Shown piece by piece: positions 1 through 9,090 of a stretch of 64,000 nt of DNA (position 1 is its first letter; each line of letters opens with the position of its first letter). The notes beneath the pieces were generated by a model. The model saw only the letters and a program-made list of their open reading frames with translations. It was not told the origin of the DNA and ran no database searches. This DNA is from Sporolactobacillus sp. Y61 (GTDB taxonomy: Bacteria; Bacillota; Bacilli; Bacillales; Sporolactobacillaceae), in assembly GCF_040529185.1 (NCBI RefSeq), contig NZ_CP159510.1:930001-994000 (forward strand). The letters are read 5' to 3'. The translations under genes were made by a program, and so were the position numbers.

Positions 1-799
1 CACCGGTCAGTGCCCGGCCGATGACCATCGCGCACCAGAAAATACCGACACTTATTGAAGCGGTATAGGCAACGGCTCCGAGATAATCAATAAAAATCGA
101 AGACATAAAGTTATTCAGACTGCCCTCAAGTCCACCGTACACAAAAACGATAAAGGCAAACAGGCCAAGGATGGCCCACTTCCGGCCGGAGGATAACGGC
201 CGGGTGTCCGGTGCTCCGGATGCATCCTGTGGTCCGGAAGTCCCCGGATCCTGCGCGTTGTTCGAAATCTGAATGTGCGTCCAGATACCGGCCAGAATCA
301 GGGCGAAAAGGACTGTTATAATAAAAAGATAACGCCAGATGTCAAGTGCAATAAAAAGTGAGGCCAGGACAGGCATGGTCAAAGCACCCAGTCCGAACGA
401 GACTTCCAGATAACTCATCGCAACGGCCTGTCTGCCGGAAAAAACCTCAATAAACAGCGTAGCAACGACAATACTAATCATGGATGATCCGGCACTGTTC
501 AAAAAGTAAAGCGTCATGAATACCGGAAGGGGCGGAAGCAGCAGGATACTGAACTGTGCTGCAGCAATAAGCAGTGTAGAAAAGATTAATAGCGGCCTGG
601 GCGGAAAATGATTATTCAGCCAGGAGGATACCAGAACACCGGCGAGACAACCCATGGCCCCGACAAAAATCAGCTGACCGCCTACCGTGAAAGAGACATG
701 ATAGTAAGTCAGTAACTGCGGCATCACAGATCCAATAGAAATAGCAGTCAGACCAGTTAGAAAATACAGCGCACATGAAGCAATGGTGAATTGTCGCAC
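1..799 (-). CDS. MFS transporter, partial (C-terminus off the window)
   Basis: This is the N-terminal two thirds of a major facilitator superfamily permease, cut by the window edge. The GTG start at 799 lies behind a GAGAGGGG ribosome site, and the frame stays open to base 1. The first segment reads CALYFLTGLTAISIGSVMPQ, a typical first membrane helix. A hydrophilic loop of about 30 residues rich in Pro, Ser and Asp follows the sixth helix, and the last visible residues include a conserved MVIGRALTG stretch. The spacing resembles the fucose-permease-like (FHS) group of sugar or drug MFS proteins, but the substrate cannot be read. It is divergent from the branched-chain aminotransferase gene. 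Confidence 0.8.
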   Translation of the reverse strand, partial: MRQFTIASCALYFLTGLTAISIGSVMPQLLTYYHVSFTVGGQLIFVGAMGCLAGVLVSSWLNNHFPPRPLLIFSTLLIAAAQFSILLLPPLPVFMTLYFLNSAGSSMISIVVATLFIEVFSGRQAVAMSYLEVSFGLGALTMPVLASLFIALDIWRYLFIITVLFALILAGIWTHIQISNNAQDPGTSGPQDASGAPDTRPLSSGRKWAILGLFAFIVFVYGGLEGSLNNFMSSIFIDYLGAVAYTASISVGIFWCAMVIGRALTG

Positions 800-844
800 G
801 GTGAAACACCCCTCTCGAAAATATCAGTTCATGATGAAGAAAAA

Positions 845-860
845 CTTGCCGACTGGCAAG
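845..860. promoter_or_regulatory. Perfect short inverted repeat upstream of the MFS gene
   Basis: CTTGCC-GACT-GGCAAG is a perfect 6-bp inverted repeat with a 4-nt centre, about 45 bp upstream of the MFS start in the divergent intergenic region. It could be an operator or a small hairpin. No regulator is adjacent, so the role is a guess. Confidence 0.3.
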
Positions 861-1001
861 TTGCAGGCCGCCAGGGGATTTGTTTTTCTGATCTCAAAAA
901 CTTATCCTTAAAGTATAAAAAGAAGACATGCTGTGTCTCGTCTCTTTTCACAGCTAGAATATTGTAACAGGATTGCGCGGGTGATAAAAGGGGATTGCAC
1001 C

Positions 1002-1020
1002 AATTTTTTTAAGAAAAATT
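1002..1020. promoter_or_regulatory. CodY-like palindrome upstream of ilvE
   Basis: AATTTTTTTAAGAAAAATT is a perfect 7-bp inverted repeat (AATTTTT/AAAAATT). Its best 15-mer has about four mismatches to the CodY box AATTTTCWGAAAATT. In B. subtilis the homologous aminotransferase gene ybgE is a CodY target, which makes the assignment plausible. The AT-rich composition makes chance a real alternative. Confidence 0.3.
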
Positions 1021-1147
1021 CAGATGCCGGAAAACCCGGTATCAAAGGGAAAAATGGGATGCGTTTTCAAATATTCGGGCACATATAGCATCCGGTCAGA
1101 TGGATTGATATAATGAAGGAAAACAGTATTTCAGGAGGCTTCAGAAC

Positions 1148-2272
1148 ATGGGGCAGCAGATCACTTTTCAGAAGGCGGATCAGCTGAAAGTCAAGCCTGA
1201 ACCGGACAATCTTGGATTCGGGCAGTATTTTACAGATTATATGTTTGAAATGGATTATGCGGCGGACAAAGGCTGGTATAATCCGCGGATTGTGCCGTAC
1301 GGACCGGTTAAACTGGATCCGGCAGCCACTATTTTCCACTACGGACAGGAAGTGTTTGAAGGGCTGAAGGCGTACAGAGCGGAGGACGGCCGGGTCTTTC
1401 TTTTCCGGCCGGACAGGAACATGAAGCGGATGAATCAATCCTGCGCGCGGCTCGATATACCCGAGATTGACGAAAAATTTGTGATTCAGGCGATCAAAAA
1501 ACTCGTTGCCCTTGAAGCTGACTGGATTCCGGTTAAACCCGGACAATCGTTGTACATCCGGCCGTTTATTATCGGTACAGAACCCTTCCTGGGTGTCCAT
1601 CCCTCGGGCACCTACAAATTATTCATCATCCTTTCTCCTGTTGGTTCCTACTTTAACCATTCCATTGATCCCGTCAGAATATACGTAGAAGATGAATATG
1701 TACGTGCTGTCAGAGGCGGCGTAGGGTTTGCCAAAACCAGCGGGAATTACGCGGCCAGTCTTAAGGCACAGTCAAAAGCTGAAGAACTGGGCTTTGACCA
1801 GGTTCTGTGGCTGGATGGCGTAGAACATAAATATATTGAAGAAGTCGGCAGTATGAATATCTTTTTCAGAATAGGCGGAGAAGTATGGACGCCTGAATTA
1901 AATGGCAGCATTCTCCCGGGCGTGACCCGTGACTCGGTCCTCCGGCTGTTAAAGGAATGGGATATCCCTGTCAGAGAGCGGAAAATTTCAGTAAAGAAAC
2001 TGTTTAAAAAAGCGGAGAAGCAGCAGCTGAAAGAAGTATTCGGTACAGGAACGGCTGCCGTCATCTCGCCGGTCGGATTTCTGAAATGGGAAGACCGCGT
2101 GATCAAGGTCAGTGACGGAAAGACCGGAAAACTGTCGAAAAAGTTATATGATGCCCTTACCGGCATCCAGACCGGCCGCCTCAAGGATAAGTTCGGATGG
2201 ACTCAGGAAGTGAAAATCAGAGAAGAAGAGAAAAAAGAGCCAGAAGAGACTAAAGAGCCGGTTACTGAATAA
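1148..2272 (+). CDS. ilvE: Branched-chain amino acid aminotransferase
   Basis: PLP-dependent fold-type IV transaminase for the reversible last step of Leu, Ile and Val synthesis with glutamate as amino donor; a cytosolic enzyme. The product is 374 aa, the usual size of the long BCAT family (B. subtilis YbgE/YwaA). [12 protein letters not shown] near residue 70 and the lysine motif [18 protein letters not shown] are intact; by family alignment K196 is the Schiff-base lysine. The last 25 residues are a charged Glu/Lys tail beyond the family core. AGGAGG stands 8 nt before the ATG. The next aminotransferase starts about 55 bp downstream on the same strand with no terminator between, so the two are probably co-transcribed. 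A CodY-like palindrome lies upstream. Confidence 0.93.
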   Translation: MGQQITFQKADQLKVKPEPDNLGFGQYFTDYMFEMDYAADKGWYNPRIVPYGPVKLDPAATIFHYGQEVFEGLKAYRAEDGRVFLFRPDRNMKRMNQSCARLDIPEIDEKFVIQAIKKLVALEADWIPVKPGQSLYIRPFIIGTEPFLGVHPSGTYKLFIILSPVGSYFNHSIDPVRIYVEDEYVRAVRGGVGFAKTSGNYAASLKAQSKAEELGFDQVLWLDGVEHKYIEEVGSMNIFFRIGGEVWTPELNGSILPGVTRDSVLRLLKEWDIPVRERKISVKKLFKKAEKQQLKEVFGTGTAAVISPVGFLKWEDRVIKVSDGKTGKLSKKLYDALTGIQTGRLKDKFGWTQEVKIREEEKKEPEETKEPVTE

Positions 2273-2327
2273 CCGGGGACCGGGATGAACTGTTATGTAA
2301 GACAGCTGATGTGAGAGGATGACCAGG

Positions 2328-3488
2328 ATGGAAGAGAGAGTAAACGGGCGTGTCCGTGCCATACAGATCAGCGGGATCAGGCGCTTTTTCAACAAAGTGA
2401 AAGACTATCCCGGTGCGGTATCGCTGACGATCGGGCAGCCGGATTTCCCGACACCGGAACATGTCCGGGAGGCAGGCAAGGCGGCGATCGACCAGAATCA
2501 TACCGTTTATACGGCAAATGCCGGTCTGCCGGAACTCCGTCAGGCTATTGCCGGTTACGTTGCGGAAAAATATGATCTGCATTACCATCCGGAGAATGAA
2601 ATCATTACCACGGTTGGCGCGAGCGAGGCGCTTGATTTGTCCTTCCGTACCCTTCTGGAGGAGGGGGATGAAGTGATTCTGCCGGGACCGGCGTATCCGG
2701 GTTACGCTGCTCCGATTACGCTCGCAGGCGGCGTTCCGGTCTATGTCGATACACGCGGGACGGACTTTAAAATGACAGCCGAACAGATCAGGGAGAAACT
2801 GACAGAGCGTACGAAGGCCGTTGTGCTGCCTTACCCGTCCAACCCGACCGGCTGCGTGCTGACGGAGCGCGAGTTGTCAGCTATTGCCGATGTGCTGAGA
2901 GAAAGACCCGTCTTTGTCATTTCCGATGAAATATACAGTGAACTGATTTATGGTCAGAAACATGTCTCCATCGCCTCATTTCCGGGAATGAAGCCTAAGA
3001 CGCTGGTGATCAACGGACTGTCCAAGTCACATGCGATGACCGGATGGCGTATGGGCTATGTGCTTGCCGACCATCCGATCGCTGAACAGTTGATCAAAGT
3101 TCATCAGTATGGGATTTCCTGCATTACAAGTATTACGCAATATGCCGCGATTGAGGCACTTACTGCCGGGAAAAATGACGCGGAGCCAATGAGACAGGAG
3201 TATCAGCGCCGTCTGGACTATGTCATGGGACGGCTGAGGCAAATGGGGATGGAAGTGGTCCGTCCGTCGGGGGCTTTTTATGTTTTCCCATCCATAAAGA
3301 AATTCGGCCTGTCTTCAGAAGATTTTGCTCTGAAATTGCTGGAAGAGGAACACCTGGCGGCCGTTCCCGGGAGTGCCTTTTCATCATATGGGGAAGGCTA
3401 TCTGCGCCTGTCCTATGCGTATTCGATGGATATCCTTCGTGAAGGACTGGACCGGCTGGAACGATTTGTCACGAGGTTAACAGGCTGA
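2328..3488 (+). CDS. patA: PatA-type aminotransferase (N-acetyl-LL-diaminopimelate aminotransferase)
   Basis: Class I/II PLP aminotransferase very close in sequence to B. subtilis PatA, which transaminates N-acetyl-2-amino-6-oxopimelate in the acetylated branch of the diaminopimelate/lysine pathway. Visible landmarks are the N-terminal SLTIGQPDFPTPEHVREA block, YPSNPTGC for PLP contact, and INGLSKSHAMTGWRMG, which carries the catalytic lysine. The start is placed at ATG 2328: GAGAGG at 2313-2318 lies 9 nt upstream, whereas an in-frame ATG at 2319 abuts it. The product is 386 aa, the family length. It probably shares a transcript with ilvE and ends at a bidirectional terminator. Family membership is certain; the exact substrate follows from similarity. 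Confidence 0.88.
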   Translation: MEERVNGRVRAIQISGIRRFFNKVKDYPGAVSLTIGQPDFPTPEHVREAGKAAIDQNHTVYTANAGLPELRQAIAGYVAEKYDLHYHPENEIITTVGASEALDLSFRTLLEEGDEVILPGPAYPGYAAPITLAGGVPVYVDTRGTDFKMTAEQIREKLTERTKAVVLPYPSNPTGCVLTERELSAIADVLRERPVFVISDEIYSELIYGQKHVSIASFPGMKPKTLVINGLSKSHAMTGWRMGYVLADHPIAEQLIKVHQYGISCITSITQYAAIEALTAGKNDAEPMRQEYQRRLDYVMGRLRQMGMEVVRPSGAFYVFPSIKKFGLSSEDFALKLLEEEHLAAVPGSAFSSYGEGYLRLSYAYSMDILREGLDRLERFVTRLTG

Positions 3489-3522
3489 GTGAAGGGTACG
3501 GACATTTGCATGCAGACAGACG

Positions 3523-3549
3523 ATGGCCGGGAGACAGTCTCCCGGCCAT
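3523..3549. terminator. Bidirectional terminator between patA and hsp20
   Basis: A perfect 12-bp stem, ATGGCCGGGAGA-CAG-TCTCCCGGCCAT, sits between two convergent genes. The run of T on either side is short, but no other hairpin is present. Confidence 0.7.
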
Positions 3550-4017
3550 TTAGGGTTCAATCGTTAATGTATGACCTGTCTTTGGAAATTTAGGCCCCCG
3601 TATTTTCAGAATACCATTGGTAAATGAGGCATGCGTCCGGGTTTTATCAATGGTGTAAGGTAAATGGATCATACGTTCAGTATGGCTGAACTGCCTTTCG
3701 AATGCATACGTGCTCTTTTCTTTATGGCGGGCCTCCATCTCAACATCATCCCGGACGATCAGCCGGATGCGGCTTCCATGCAGCTCGATATGAATGTTTT
3801 CACGTTTTACGCCGGGCAGCTCCGCTTCCACAATCCAGTCGTCCGGCGTATCGTACAGTCGTACCGGGAATCCGGCCTGAAAGAGCGTATGGTTCTCAAA
3901 AAATTCATCAATTGATTTCAGAACACCGCCAAAAGGATTCCGCTGGAAAAAGGATTCGAGTTCTTCCATCGGACGTTTTTTTATCGGATGCTTTTCTTTA
4001 TGTGATTCTTCCTCCAT
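3550..4017 (-). CDS. Small heat-shock protein, Hsp20/alpha-crystallin family
   Basis: ATP-independent holdase chaperone that binds unfolding proteins. Residues about 45-150 form the alpha-crystallin domain: an AELPGVKRENIHIELHG strand pair and FTNGILKIRGPK near the end, which matches the conserved GVL/GIL beta-strand motif. The N-terminal arm contains NPFGGVLKSIDEFF, typical of Bacillus spore-coat-associated and cytosolic Hsp20 proteins. The ATG at 4017 is preferred because GGGAGGG lies just upstream; an in-frame GTG at 4038 would sit on top of that site. The product is 155 aa. The gene is monocistronic and convergent with patA. Whether it is a general stress or a spore-coat protein cannot be decided. 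Confidence 0.88.
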   Translation of the reverse strand: MEEESHKEKHPIKKRPMEELESFFQRNPFGGVLKSIDEFFENHTLFQAGFPVRLYDTPDDWIVEAELPGVKRENIHIELHGSRIRLIVRDDVEMEARHKEKSTYAFERQFSHTERMIHLPYTIDKTRTHASFTNGILKIRGPKFPKTGHTLTIEP

Positions 4018-4199
4018 GGATTTCCCTCCCTTGTTCACTCTATGCCTTCAGTATATGTAAAGTGATGCGTTCGGACCGGGCGGATGACTCAGCCCGTACA
4101 TGTCCTTCAGAGGCCCAGGGTAACCTAAAAAGAAAACCTGCCTTTTTTCCGCAAAAACACCCTGCGTTTAAAGGATGAGAAACCCTGAGGTGACCAGGA

Positions 4200-4766
4200 A
4201 TGAAGAAAACAGCACTGCTGATTATCGATATGATCAATCCGCTCCAGTTTCAGGCGGGTCCTCTTTTACTTGAGGGCATGTGTCGTATTACGCCGCAGAT
4301 TGCCTCATTAAAACGAAGAGCCAGAGCAGCGGGACTGCCTGTTATCTATATCAATGACAATGAGGGCAGGTGGCAGTCAGAAAAAAGTCACCTTATTCAA
4401 CGTGCACAGGATGGGGCGGCCTGGAATCTGGTGCAGCAAATCTTACCGGATCCGGAAGATTTCTTCATTATCAAACCCAGACACTCCGGCTTTTATGCAA
4501 CGCCTCTTCAGGCACTGCTGACTGAACTTGGCACGCGCACGCTGATCCTCACCGGTGTTGCCGGAAATATCTGTGTGCTGTTCACGGCTAATGACGCCTA
4601 TATGCGCGGTTACCAGTTGTTTATTCCGGCCGATTGCTGCGCGTCAAACGTTCAGGAGGACAATGATTTTGCACTGAAGATGATGAAAAATGTCCTGAAA
4701 GCCGATATTCGCGGACAGGCGCAAATAGATCCGGCTGACCTCTTATCGAAAAATCCGGTGACATAG
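4200..4766 (+). CDS. Isochorismatase-family cysteine hydrolase
   Basis: Alpha/beta cysteine hydrolase of the isochorismatase/nicotinamidase superfamily, 188 aa, a normal length. The catalytic triad expected for the family is visible: D10 in ALLIIDMINP, K92 in IIKPRHSGFYAT and C125 in GVAGNICVLFTANDAYMRG. The cis-peptide pair just before the cysteine is VA. No N-terminal extension or metal motif identifies a substrate, and neighbours (recQ, hsp20) give no pathway clue. GAGGTGACCAGG precedes the ATG. It may act on an amide or an enol ether; nicotinamide and isochorismate are both possible but unsupported. Confidence 0.85.
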   Translation: MKKTALLIIDMINPLQFQAGPLLLEGMCRITPQIASLKRRARAAGLPVIYINDNEGRWQSEKSHLIQRAQDGAAWNLVQQILPDPEDFFIIKPRHSGFYATPLQALLTELGTRTLILTGVAGNICVLFTANDAYMRGYQLFIPADCCASNVQEDNDFALKMMKNVLKADIRGQAQIDPADLLSKNPVT

Positions 4767-4843
4767 CTAGTTAAGTGCCCCGGATCGCCGGTCAAGTTAT
4801 GTTATGATAAAACTGCATAACAGGACCTGAGAGGTGAGAACGG

Positions 4844-6637
4844 ATGGATGCGGCGCTTAATGTGCTGAAACGGTACTTTGGATACGACAGTTTCCGTAAA
4901 GGACAGGAAAAAATCATTTCAGATCTGCTGGCGGGCAGGGACACCGTTGCCATCATGCCGACCGGCGGCGGAAAGTCGGTCTGCTACCAGATTCCGGCCA
5001 TGCTGATGCCCGGAGCAGTCCTGGTCATCTCGCCGTTGATTTCACTGATGAAGGATCAGGTGGACGCTTTAAAGGATATCGGCATTCCGGCGGGCTTTAT
5101 CAACAGTTCACTGTCCCACAGCGAGACAGACGAGAGAATGGCAGCGGCAGCGGCGGGACGATACAAGCTGCTCTATATTGCGCCGGAGCGTCTGGAGCAG
5201 CCTGTATTTGTCCGAATGCTCAAGCGAATGAACCTGTCCCTTGTTGCCGTTGATGAGGCCCACTGCATCTCGCAATGGGGGCATGACTTTCGCCCGAGTT
5301 ACCGCAGAATTGCCGATCTGCTGGACGGACTTCAGCCGAAGCCGGTCGTTGCCGCTCTGACCGCCACAGCGACGCCGGAAGTCACGGCCGACATCTGCCA
5401 CCTGCTGCATATTCCCGAAAGTCAGGTTGTTGCGACAGGGTTTGCCCGTGACAATCTTTTGTTCAGGGTGGTCCGCGGTCAGAACCGGGATGCTTTTTTA
5501 ATGGACTATCTGCGTAAGAATTCGGGTCAGCCCGGCATCATTTATGCGGCAACACGCCGGGAAGTGGACAGGCTGTATGGACAGCTGCACAGGCGTGGTG
5601 TAGCAGCAGGAAGGTATCACGCCGGACTTTCCGAGAAGACGCGGGCAGAAAACCAGGAGCGTTTTTTGTATGATGATATCAGCGTTCTGGTTGCGACAAA
5701 CGCTTTTGGGATGGGTGTGAATAAAAGTAACGTCCGTTATATCATCCACTATAACATGCCACGCAATATTGAAGCCTATTATCAGGAGGCCGGCCGCGCC
5801 GGGCGTGATGACGAGAAAAGCGACTGCATCCTGCTCTTTTCCCCACAGGACATCCGCCTGCAGCGCTTTTTCATTGAACAGTCGGATATGGATGATGTCC
5901 TGAAAGCCAAAGAGTTCCGTAAACTGGATCAGATGATCGGCTACTGCCATGCTGAATCCTGTCTTCAGGCTTATATCCTTCGCTATTTCGGAGAAAAGAA
6001 TCCGGCGCCCTGTCACCATTGCGGGAATTGTCTCGATACACGCGAGAAGGCTGATGTGACGGTGACAGCACAAAAGGTGCTTTCCTGCGTGAAAAGGATG
6101 CGCGAACGCTATGGAAAAACGATGGTCGCCAAAGTCCTTGCCGGCGCTTCCGATCAGAAGCTGACCCGGTTCCGGCTCGACCGGCTGCCAACTTATGGCC
6201 TCATGAAAGATCAGACGCAGAGACAGATCAGTGATTTCATCGATTATCTGACGGGTGAGCAGTATCTCGCTTTGCGGGGCGGGGCTTACCCGACGCTTTG
6301 TCTTACGCCGCGCGCGGTACCCGTCCTGAAAGGCGAAAGAAAGGTGTATAAGAAAGCTCGGGTTCGCGCCGAACAGCTTGTGGTCGATGATGCCCTGTTT
6401 GATCAGCTGAAACAGGTTCGTAAGAGGCTCGCCGGGAAAGAATACGTCCCTCCCTACATCATCTTCTCCGATCAGTCACTGCGTGAAATGAGTGCCCGCC
6501 TTCCGGCAACAGATCATGACTTTTTGATGATCAGGGGCGTCGGCCAGCAGAAGCTGGAGAAGTATGGACGCATATTTATGGAAGCCATTGCGAATTTTGA
6601 AGCGAAAACGGCCACTCCGGCGAAAAAAGGGATCTGA
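4844..6637 (+). CDS. recQ: ATP-dependent DNA helicase RecQ
   Basis: Superfamily 2 helicase unwinding DNA 3'-5' in recombination and stalled-fork repair. The 597 aa contain Walker A TGGGKS (K44), the DEAH box (D137-H140), the RecQ-specific aromatic-rich loop after it (ISQWGHDFRPSY), helicase motif VI near QEAGRAGRDD, a zinc-binding set of four cysteines around residues 373-400, a winged-helix region, and a C-terminal HRDC domain (about 520-590) with FLMIRGVGQQKLEKYG. Length and order match the full RecQ form, like one of the two B. subtilis RecQ paralogues. GAGAGGTGAGAACGG precedes the ATG. It has its own promoter region and no co-directional partner within an operon-like distance. Confidence 0.95.
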   Translation: MDAALNVLKRYFGYDSFRKGQEKIISDLLAGRDTVAIMPTGGGKSVCYQIPAMLMPGAVLVISPLISLMKDQVDALKDIGIPAGFINSSLSHSETDERMAAAAAGRYKLLYIAPERLEQPVFVRMLKRMNLSLVAVDEAHCISQWGHDFRPSYRRIADLLDGLQPKPVVAALTATATPEVTADICHLLHIPESQVVATGFARDNLLFRVVRGQNRDAFLMDYLRKNSGQPGIIYAATRREVDRLYGQLHRRGVAAGRYHAGLSEKTRAENQERFLYDDISVLVATNAFGMGVNKSNVRYIIHYNMPRNIEAYYQEAGRAGRDDEKSDCILLFSPQDIRLQRFFIEQSDMDDVLKAKEFRKLDQMIGYCHAESCLQAYILRYFGEKNPAPCHHCGNCLDTREKADVTVTAQKVLSCVKRMRERYGKTMVAKVLAGASDQKLTRFRLDRLPTYGLMKDQTQRQISDFIDYLTGEQYLALRGGAYPTLCLTPRAVPVLKGERKVYKKARVRAEQLVVDDALFDQLKQVRKRLAGKEYVPPYIIFSDQSLREMSARLPATDHDFLMIRGVGQQKLEKYGRIFMEAIANFEAKTATPAKKGI

Positions 6638-6659
6638 GGGGTGCCGTTTCATTTTTTGC

Positions 6660-6688
6660 TTGAAAATATTTTTCTGAAACGTTAAAAT
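6660..6688 (+). promoter_or_regulatory. Sigma-A promoter for the lysine riboswitch/lysP transcript
   Basis: TTGAAA (6660-6665) and TAAAAT (6683-6688) are separated by exactly 17 bp, and transcription would start about 30 nt before the aptamer. Confidence 0.6.
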
Positions 6689-6724
6689 GAAGCCTGTTGA
6701 CATTTTTGTCTGTACGCCTCACGT

Positions 6725-6916
6725 GTCATGTGAGGTAGAGGTTGCGGTATTTATGAGTAGTGCTTCAGAGGTGGCAGGACACTGATGAAGAAGCGCGAAA
6801 GGAAATACCGCCGAAGTTTGCCCGGCTCCTTTTCCGGGCGAACTGGGTCCGGTTCCGAACAGGGCCGGAACTGTCACACGCCCAATGCACGTGTGATGAG
6901 CTATCAGCAGATGACA
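6725..6916 (+). ncRNA. Lysine riboswitch (L box) aptamer
   Basis: The closing P1 helix is formed by GTCAT/ATGAC and GGTAG/CTATC at the two ends. The conserved core elements are present: AGAGGTTGCG with ATGAGTAGT at the 5' side, GCGCGAAAGGAAATACCGCCGAAG in the middle (split here only in description), and CTGGG near the P4 arm. A factor-independent terminator follows and the next gene is a lysine-type permease, which is a known L-box target. Lysine binding should favour the terminator and switch the gene off. An apparent 77-codon frame over this stretch is not a gene. Confidence 0.93.
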
Positions 6917-6983
6917 TGGACGGAAGCAGTGCAGATTTCACGGTAAAAAATCGTTTTGATACTGTTTCAGTGACCATAACCGT

Positions 6984-7015
6984 CCGCCGGTAGCACGTGT
7001 ACCGGCGGGCTTTTT
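6984..7015 (+). terminator. Riboswitch-controlled terminator
   Basis: TCCGCCGGTA/TACCGGCGGG stem with a TTTTT run, about 70 nt after the aptamer and 55 nt before the lysP start: the expression platform of the lysine riboswitch. Confidence 0.9.
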
Positions 7016-7069
7016 AATGGGGATCCGCTTTCGATCATGTCGCCTGTAAATTCTGGGAGGAAGAAATTC

Positions 7070-8536
7070 ATGCAACAACATGCAGCAGAAGGGACACACA
7101 AACTACAGAGAAAACTCAAGTCCCGCCACCTGACGATGATCGCGCTTGGCGGCGCAATCGGAACAGGCTTATTTCTTGCAAGCGGCAATGCTATATATAC
7201 GGCCGGCCCGGGCGGAGCACTTCTCGCCTATGGGCTGACCGGCATCATGGTCTATTTTCTGATGACGAGCCTCGGGGAACTCGCGGCGTATGTGCCGACA
7301 AGCGGATCATTTCGTACCTATGCGGCGCGTTTTGTCGAACCGTCTTTCGGCTTTGCTATCGGCTGGAATTACTGGTACAACTGGGCCGTGACGATCGCAA
7401 GCGAGCTCTCGGCAGCGACGCTGATCATGAAGTTCTGGTTTCCGGACTCGCCCTCCTATCTGTGGAGCGGGCTGTTCCTGATCCTCATTTTCCTGCTTAA
7501 TGCATTGACTGTGAAGGGCTACGGCGAGTCGGAATACTGGTTTGCCTTTATAAAAGTGGCAACGGTCATTATATTTATTATTGTCGGTTTATTGATGATT
7601 TTCCGGATTTTGGGTGGCGGCGTACCGGGGTTCGCTAATTTTACTGTCGGTGACGCGCCGTTTCACGGTGGCTTTCTGGCGGCGTTCGGCGTTTTTCTTG
7701 CCGCCGGCTATTCTTTTCAGGGAACAGAACTGCTCGGTGTCACTGCCGGTGAGAGTGAACATCCGGAGAAAAATGTGCCGAAAGCTATGCGCACCATTTT
7801 CTGGCGTATTTTGCTTTTTTACATCCTGGCTATTTTTGTCATCGCGATGGTTATCCCCTATACCAGCCCTAATTTGTCGATTACAGATACGGTGATGGTC
7901 AGTCCGTTTACACTGGTCTTCCAGAAAGCGGGCCTCGCAGTTGCGGCTTCGGTGATGAACGCCGTGATTCTGACTGCCGTGCTGTCTGCGGGAAATTCCG
8001 GATTGTATGCATCGACACGTATTCTGTATGCTCTGGCAAGGAAGGGCGAAGCTCCGAAATTTCTGGCTTATGTCACATCGCGCGGCATTCCAATCTGGGC
8101 ACTGGTCGTGACCACGGCATTCGGCATGCTTGCCTTTCTCGCCTCAGGCTTCGGTGACGGTATAGTTTATAACTGGCTTCTCAGCGCTTCCGGGATGTGC
8201 GGCTTCATTGCCTGGCTCGGAATCGCTGTCAGTCACTTCCGCTTCAGGCGGGCCTATGTGGCACAGGGCGGAAAACTCAGTGATCTTCCGTATCGGGCAA
8301 AATGGTTCCCGTTCGGTCCGCTCTTTGCCTTTGCTGTCTGTCTGATCGTGATTATCGGGCAGAGCTTCGGCGCATTTACCGGAGGGAAGATAGACTGGGG
8401 CAGTGTCATCTCTGCTTATATCGGTATCCCGATTTTTCTTACGATCTGGCTGGTGGCCAAATGGAAGATGAAGGACAGACTGATCCCGCTCACGGCCTGC
8501 GATGTTTCCAGGCATGAGGATGCGGGCAGAGAATAA
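7070..8536 (+). CDS. lysP: Lysine permease, amino acid-polyamine-organocation (AAT) family
   Basis: Integral membrane amino acid/proton symporter of 488 aa with about 12 hydrophobic helices. The N-terminal signature LKSRHLTMIALGGAIGTGLF and the following SGNAIYTAGPGGALLAYG are characteristic of the AAT group, and the whole protein resembles LysP-type lysine importers. The start at ATG 7070 is chosen because GGGAGG lies 9 nt upstream; an upstream in-frame ATG (7037) lacks a ribosome site. The lysine riboswitch and terminator in its leader are strong independent evidence that lysine is the substrate: import would be shut off when lysine is plentiful. A terminator follows directly. Confidence 0.93.
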   Translation: MQQHAAEGTHKLQRKLKSRHLTMIALGGAIGTGLFLASGNAIYTAGPGGALLAYGLTGIMVYFLMTSLGELAAYVPTSGSFRTYAARFVEPSFGFAIGWNYWYNWAVTIASELSAATLIMKFWFPDSPSYLWSGLFLILIFLLNALTVKGYGESEYWFAFIKVATVIIFIIVGLLMIFRILGGGVPGFANFTVGDAPFHGGFLAAFGVFLAAGYSFQGTELLGVTAGESEHPEKNVPKAMRTIFWRILLFYILAIFVIAMVIPYTSPNLSITDTVMVSPFTLVFQKAGLAVAASVMNAVILTAVLSAGNSGLYASTRILYALARKGEAPKFLAYVTSRGIPIWALVVTTAFGMLAFLASGFGDGIVYNWLLSASGMCGFIAWLGIAVSHFRFRRAYVAQGGKLSDLPYRAKWFPFGPLFAFAVCLIVIIGQSFGAFTGGKIDWGSVISAYIGIPIFLTIWLVAKWKMKDRLIPLTACDVSRHEDAGRE

Positions 8537-8548
8537 ACAGCTGAAAGA

Positions 8549-8580
8549 AAAGTCCTGAAGCGAGGCCGCTTCAGGACTTT
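8549..8580 (+). terminator. Terminator after lysP
   Basis: Perfect 14-bp stem AAAGTCCTGAAGCG with a three-base loop; the T tail is short. Confidence 0.75.
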
Positions 8581-8683
8581 GTCGTTGTGCGCACGCGTCT
8601 GGTCGGACAGCTCTGTCTGTTTCATGTTAGAATAGAAAAGAACGGGTTGCACCGAATGAAACAGCCAATGGGAGGTTAGCTGA

Positions 8684-9013
8684 ATGCAGGAGATACTGTT
8701 ACATATACACAGCGGTGTCTGGGGAATTATGATTCTTCTGTTCATCCTCAGTTTCGCATTTAATCGTCAGAAGGGATGGAGTATGGCCCTTCGTCTGACT
8801 TATCTGATTATGCTTGTCACCGGTGTCTGGATGCTTGTTCTGATCCACTTCCCCATTCTTTTTGTGATCAAGGGCGTGCTGGCACTTATTCTGATCGGCC
8901 TGATGGAAATGGCACTCGCAAAAAGAAACAGGCATCAGTCGGCTGTATGGCTGATGATCTTGTTTGTGATTGATCTGATTTTCATCCTTCTGATCGGCTA
9001 TGAAATTATTTAA
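8684..9013 (+). CDS. yisL: YisL-like small membrane protein (DUF1516)
   Basis: Product of 109 aa with four predicted membrane helices and almost no soluble part; it resembles B. subtilis YisL, a membrane protein of unknown function, most clearly in the third helix region (LALILIGLMEMALAKR). GGAGGTTAGCTGA precedes the ATG. It stands alone between two terminators. Function is unknown; similarity is from memory of the family and moderate. Confidence 0.7.
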   Translation: MQEILLHIHSGVWGIMILLFILSFAFNRQKGWSMALRLTYLIMLVTGVWMLVLIHFPILFVIKGVLALILIGLMEMALAKRNRHQSAVWLMILFVIDLIFILLIGYEII

Positions 9014-9055
9014 TGAAAATTTTCGGCAGAAATCTCGTGCCCTTAGAGATGGGAT

Positions 9056-9090
9056 AAAAGCCTTCCGTTAAGCCTGGAGGGCTTTTTTTT
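9056..9090 (+). terminator. Terminator after yisL-like gene
   Basis: Stem AAAAGCCTTCC/GGAGGGCTTTT followed by eight T. The 3' arm overlaps the end of a decayed IS200-type tnpA fragment on the other strand. Confidence 0.8.

Noticed and set aside
1067..1600. 177-codon minus-strand frame over the start of ilvE
   Set aside because: Shadow of ilvE codons, with no ribosome site and no protein resemblance.
6760..6993. 77-codon frame upstream of lysP
   Set aside because: It lies inside the lysine riboswitch and has no ribosome site.
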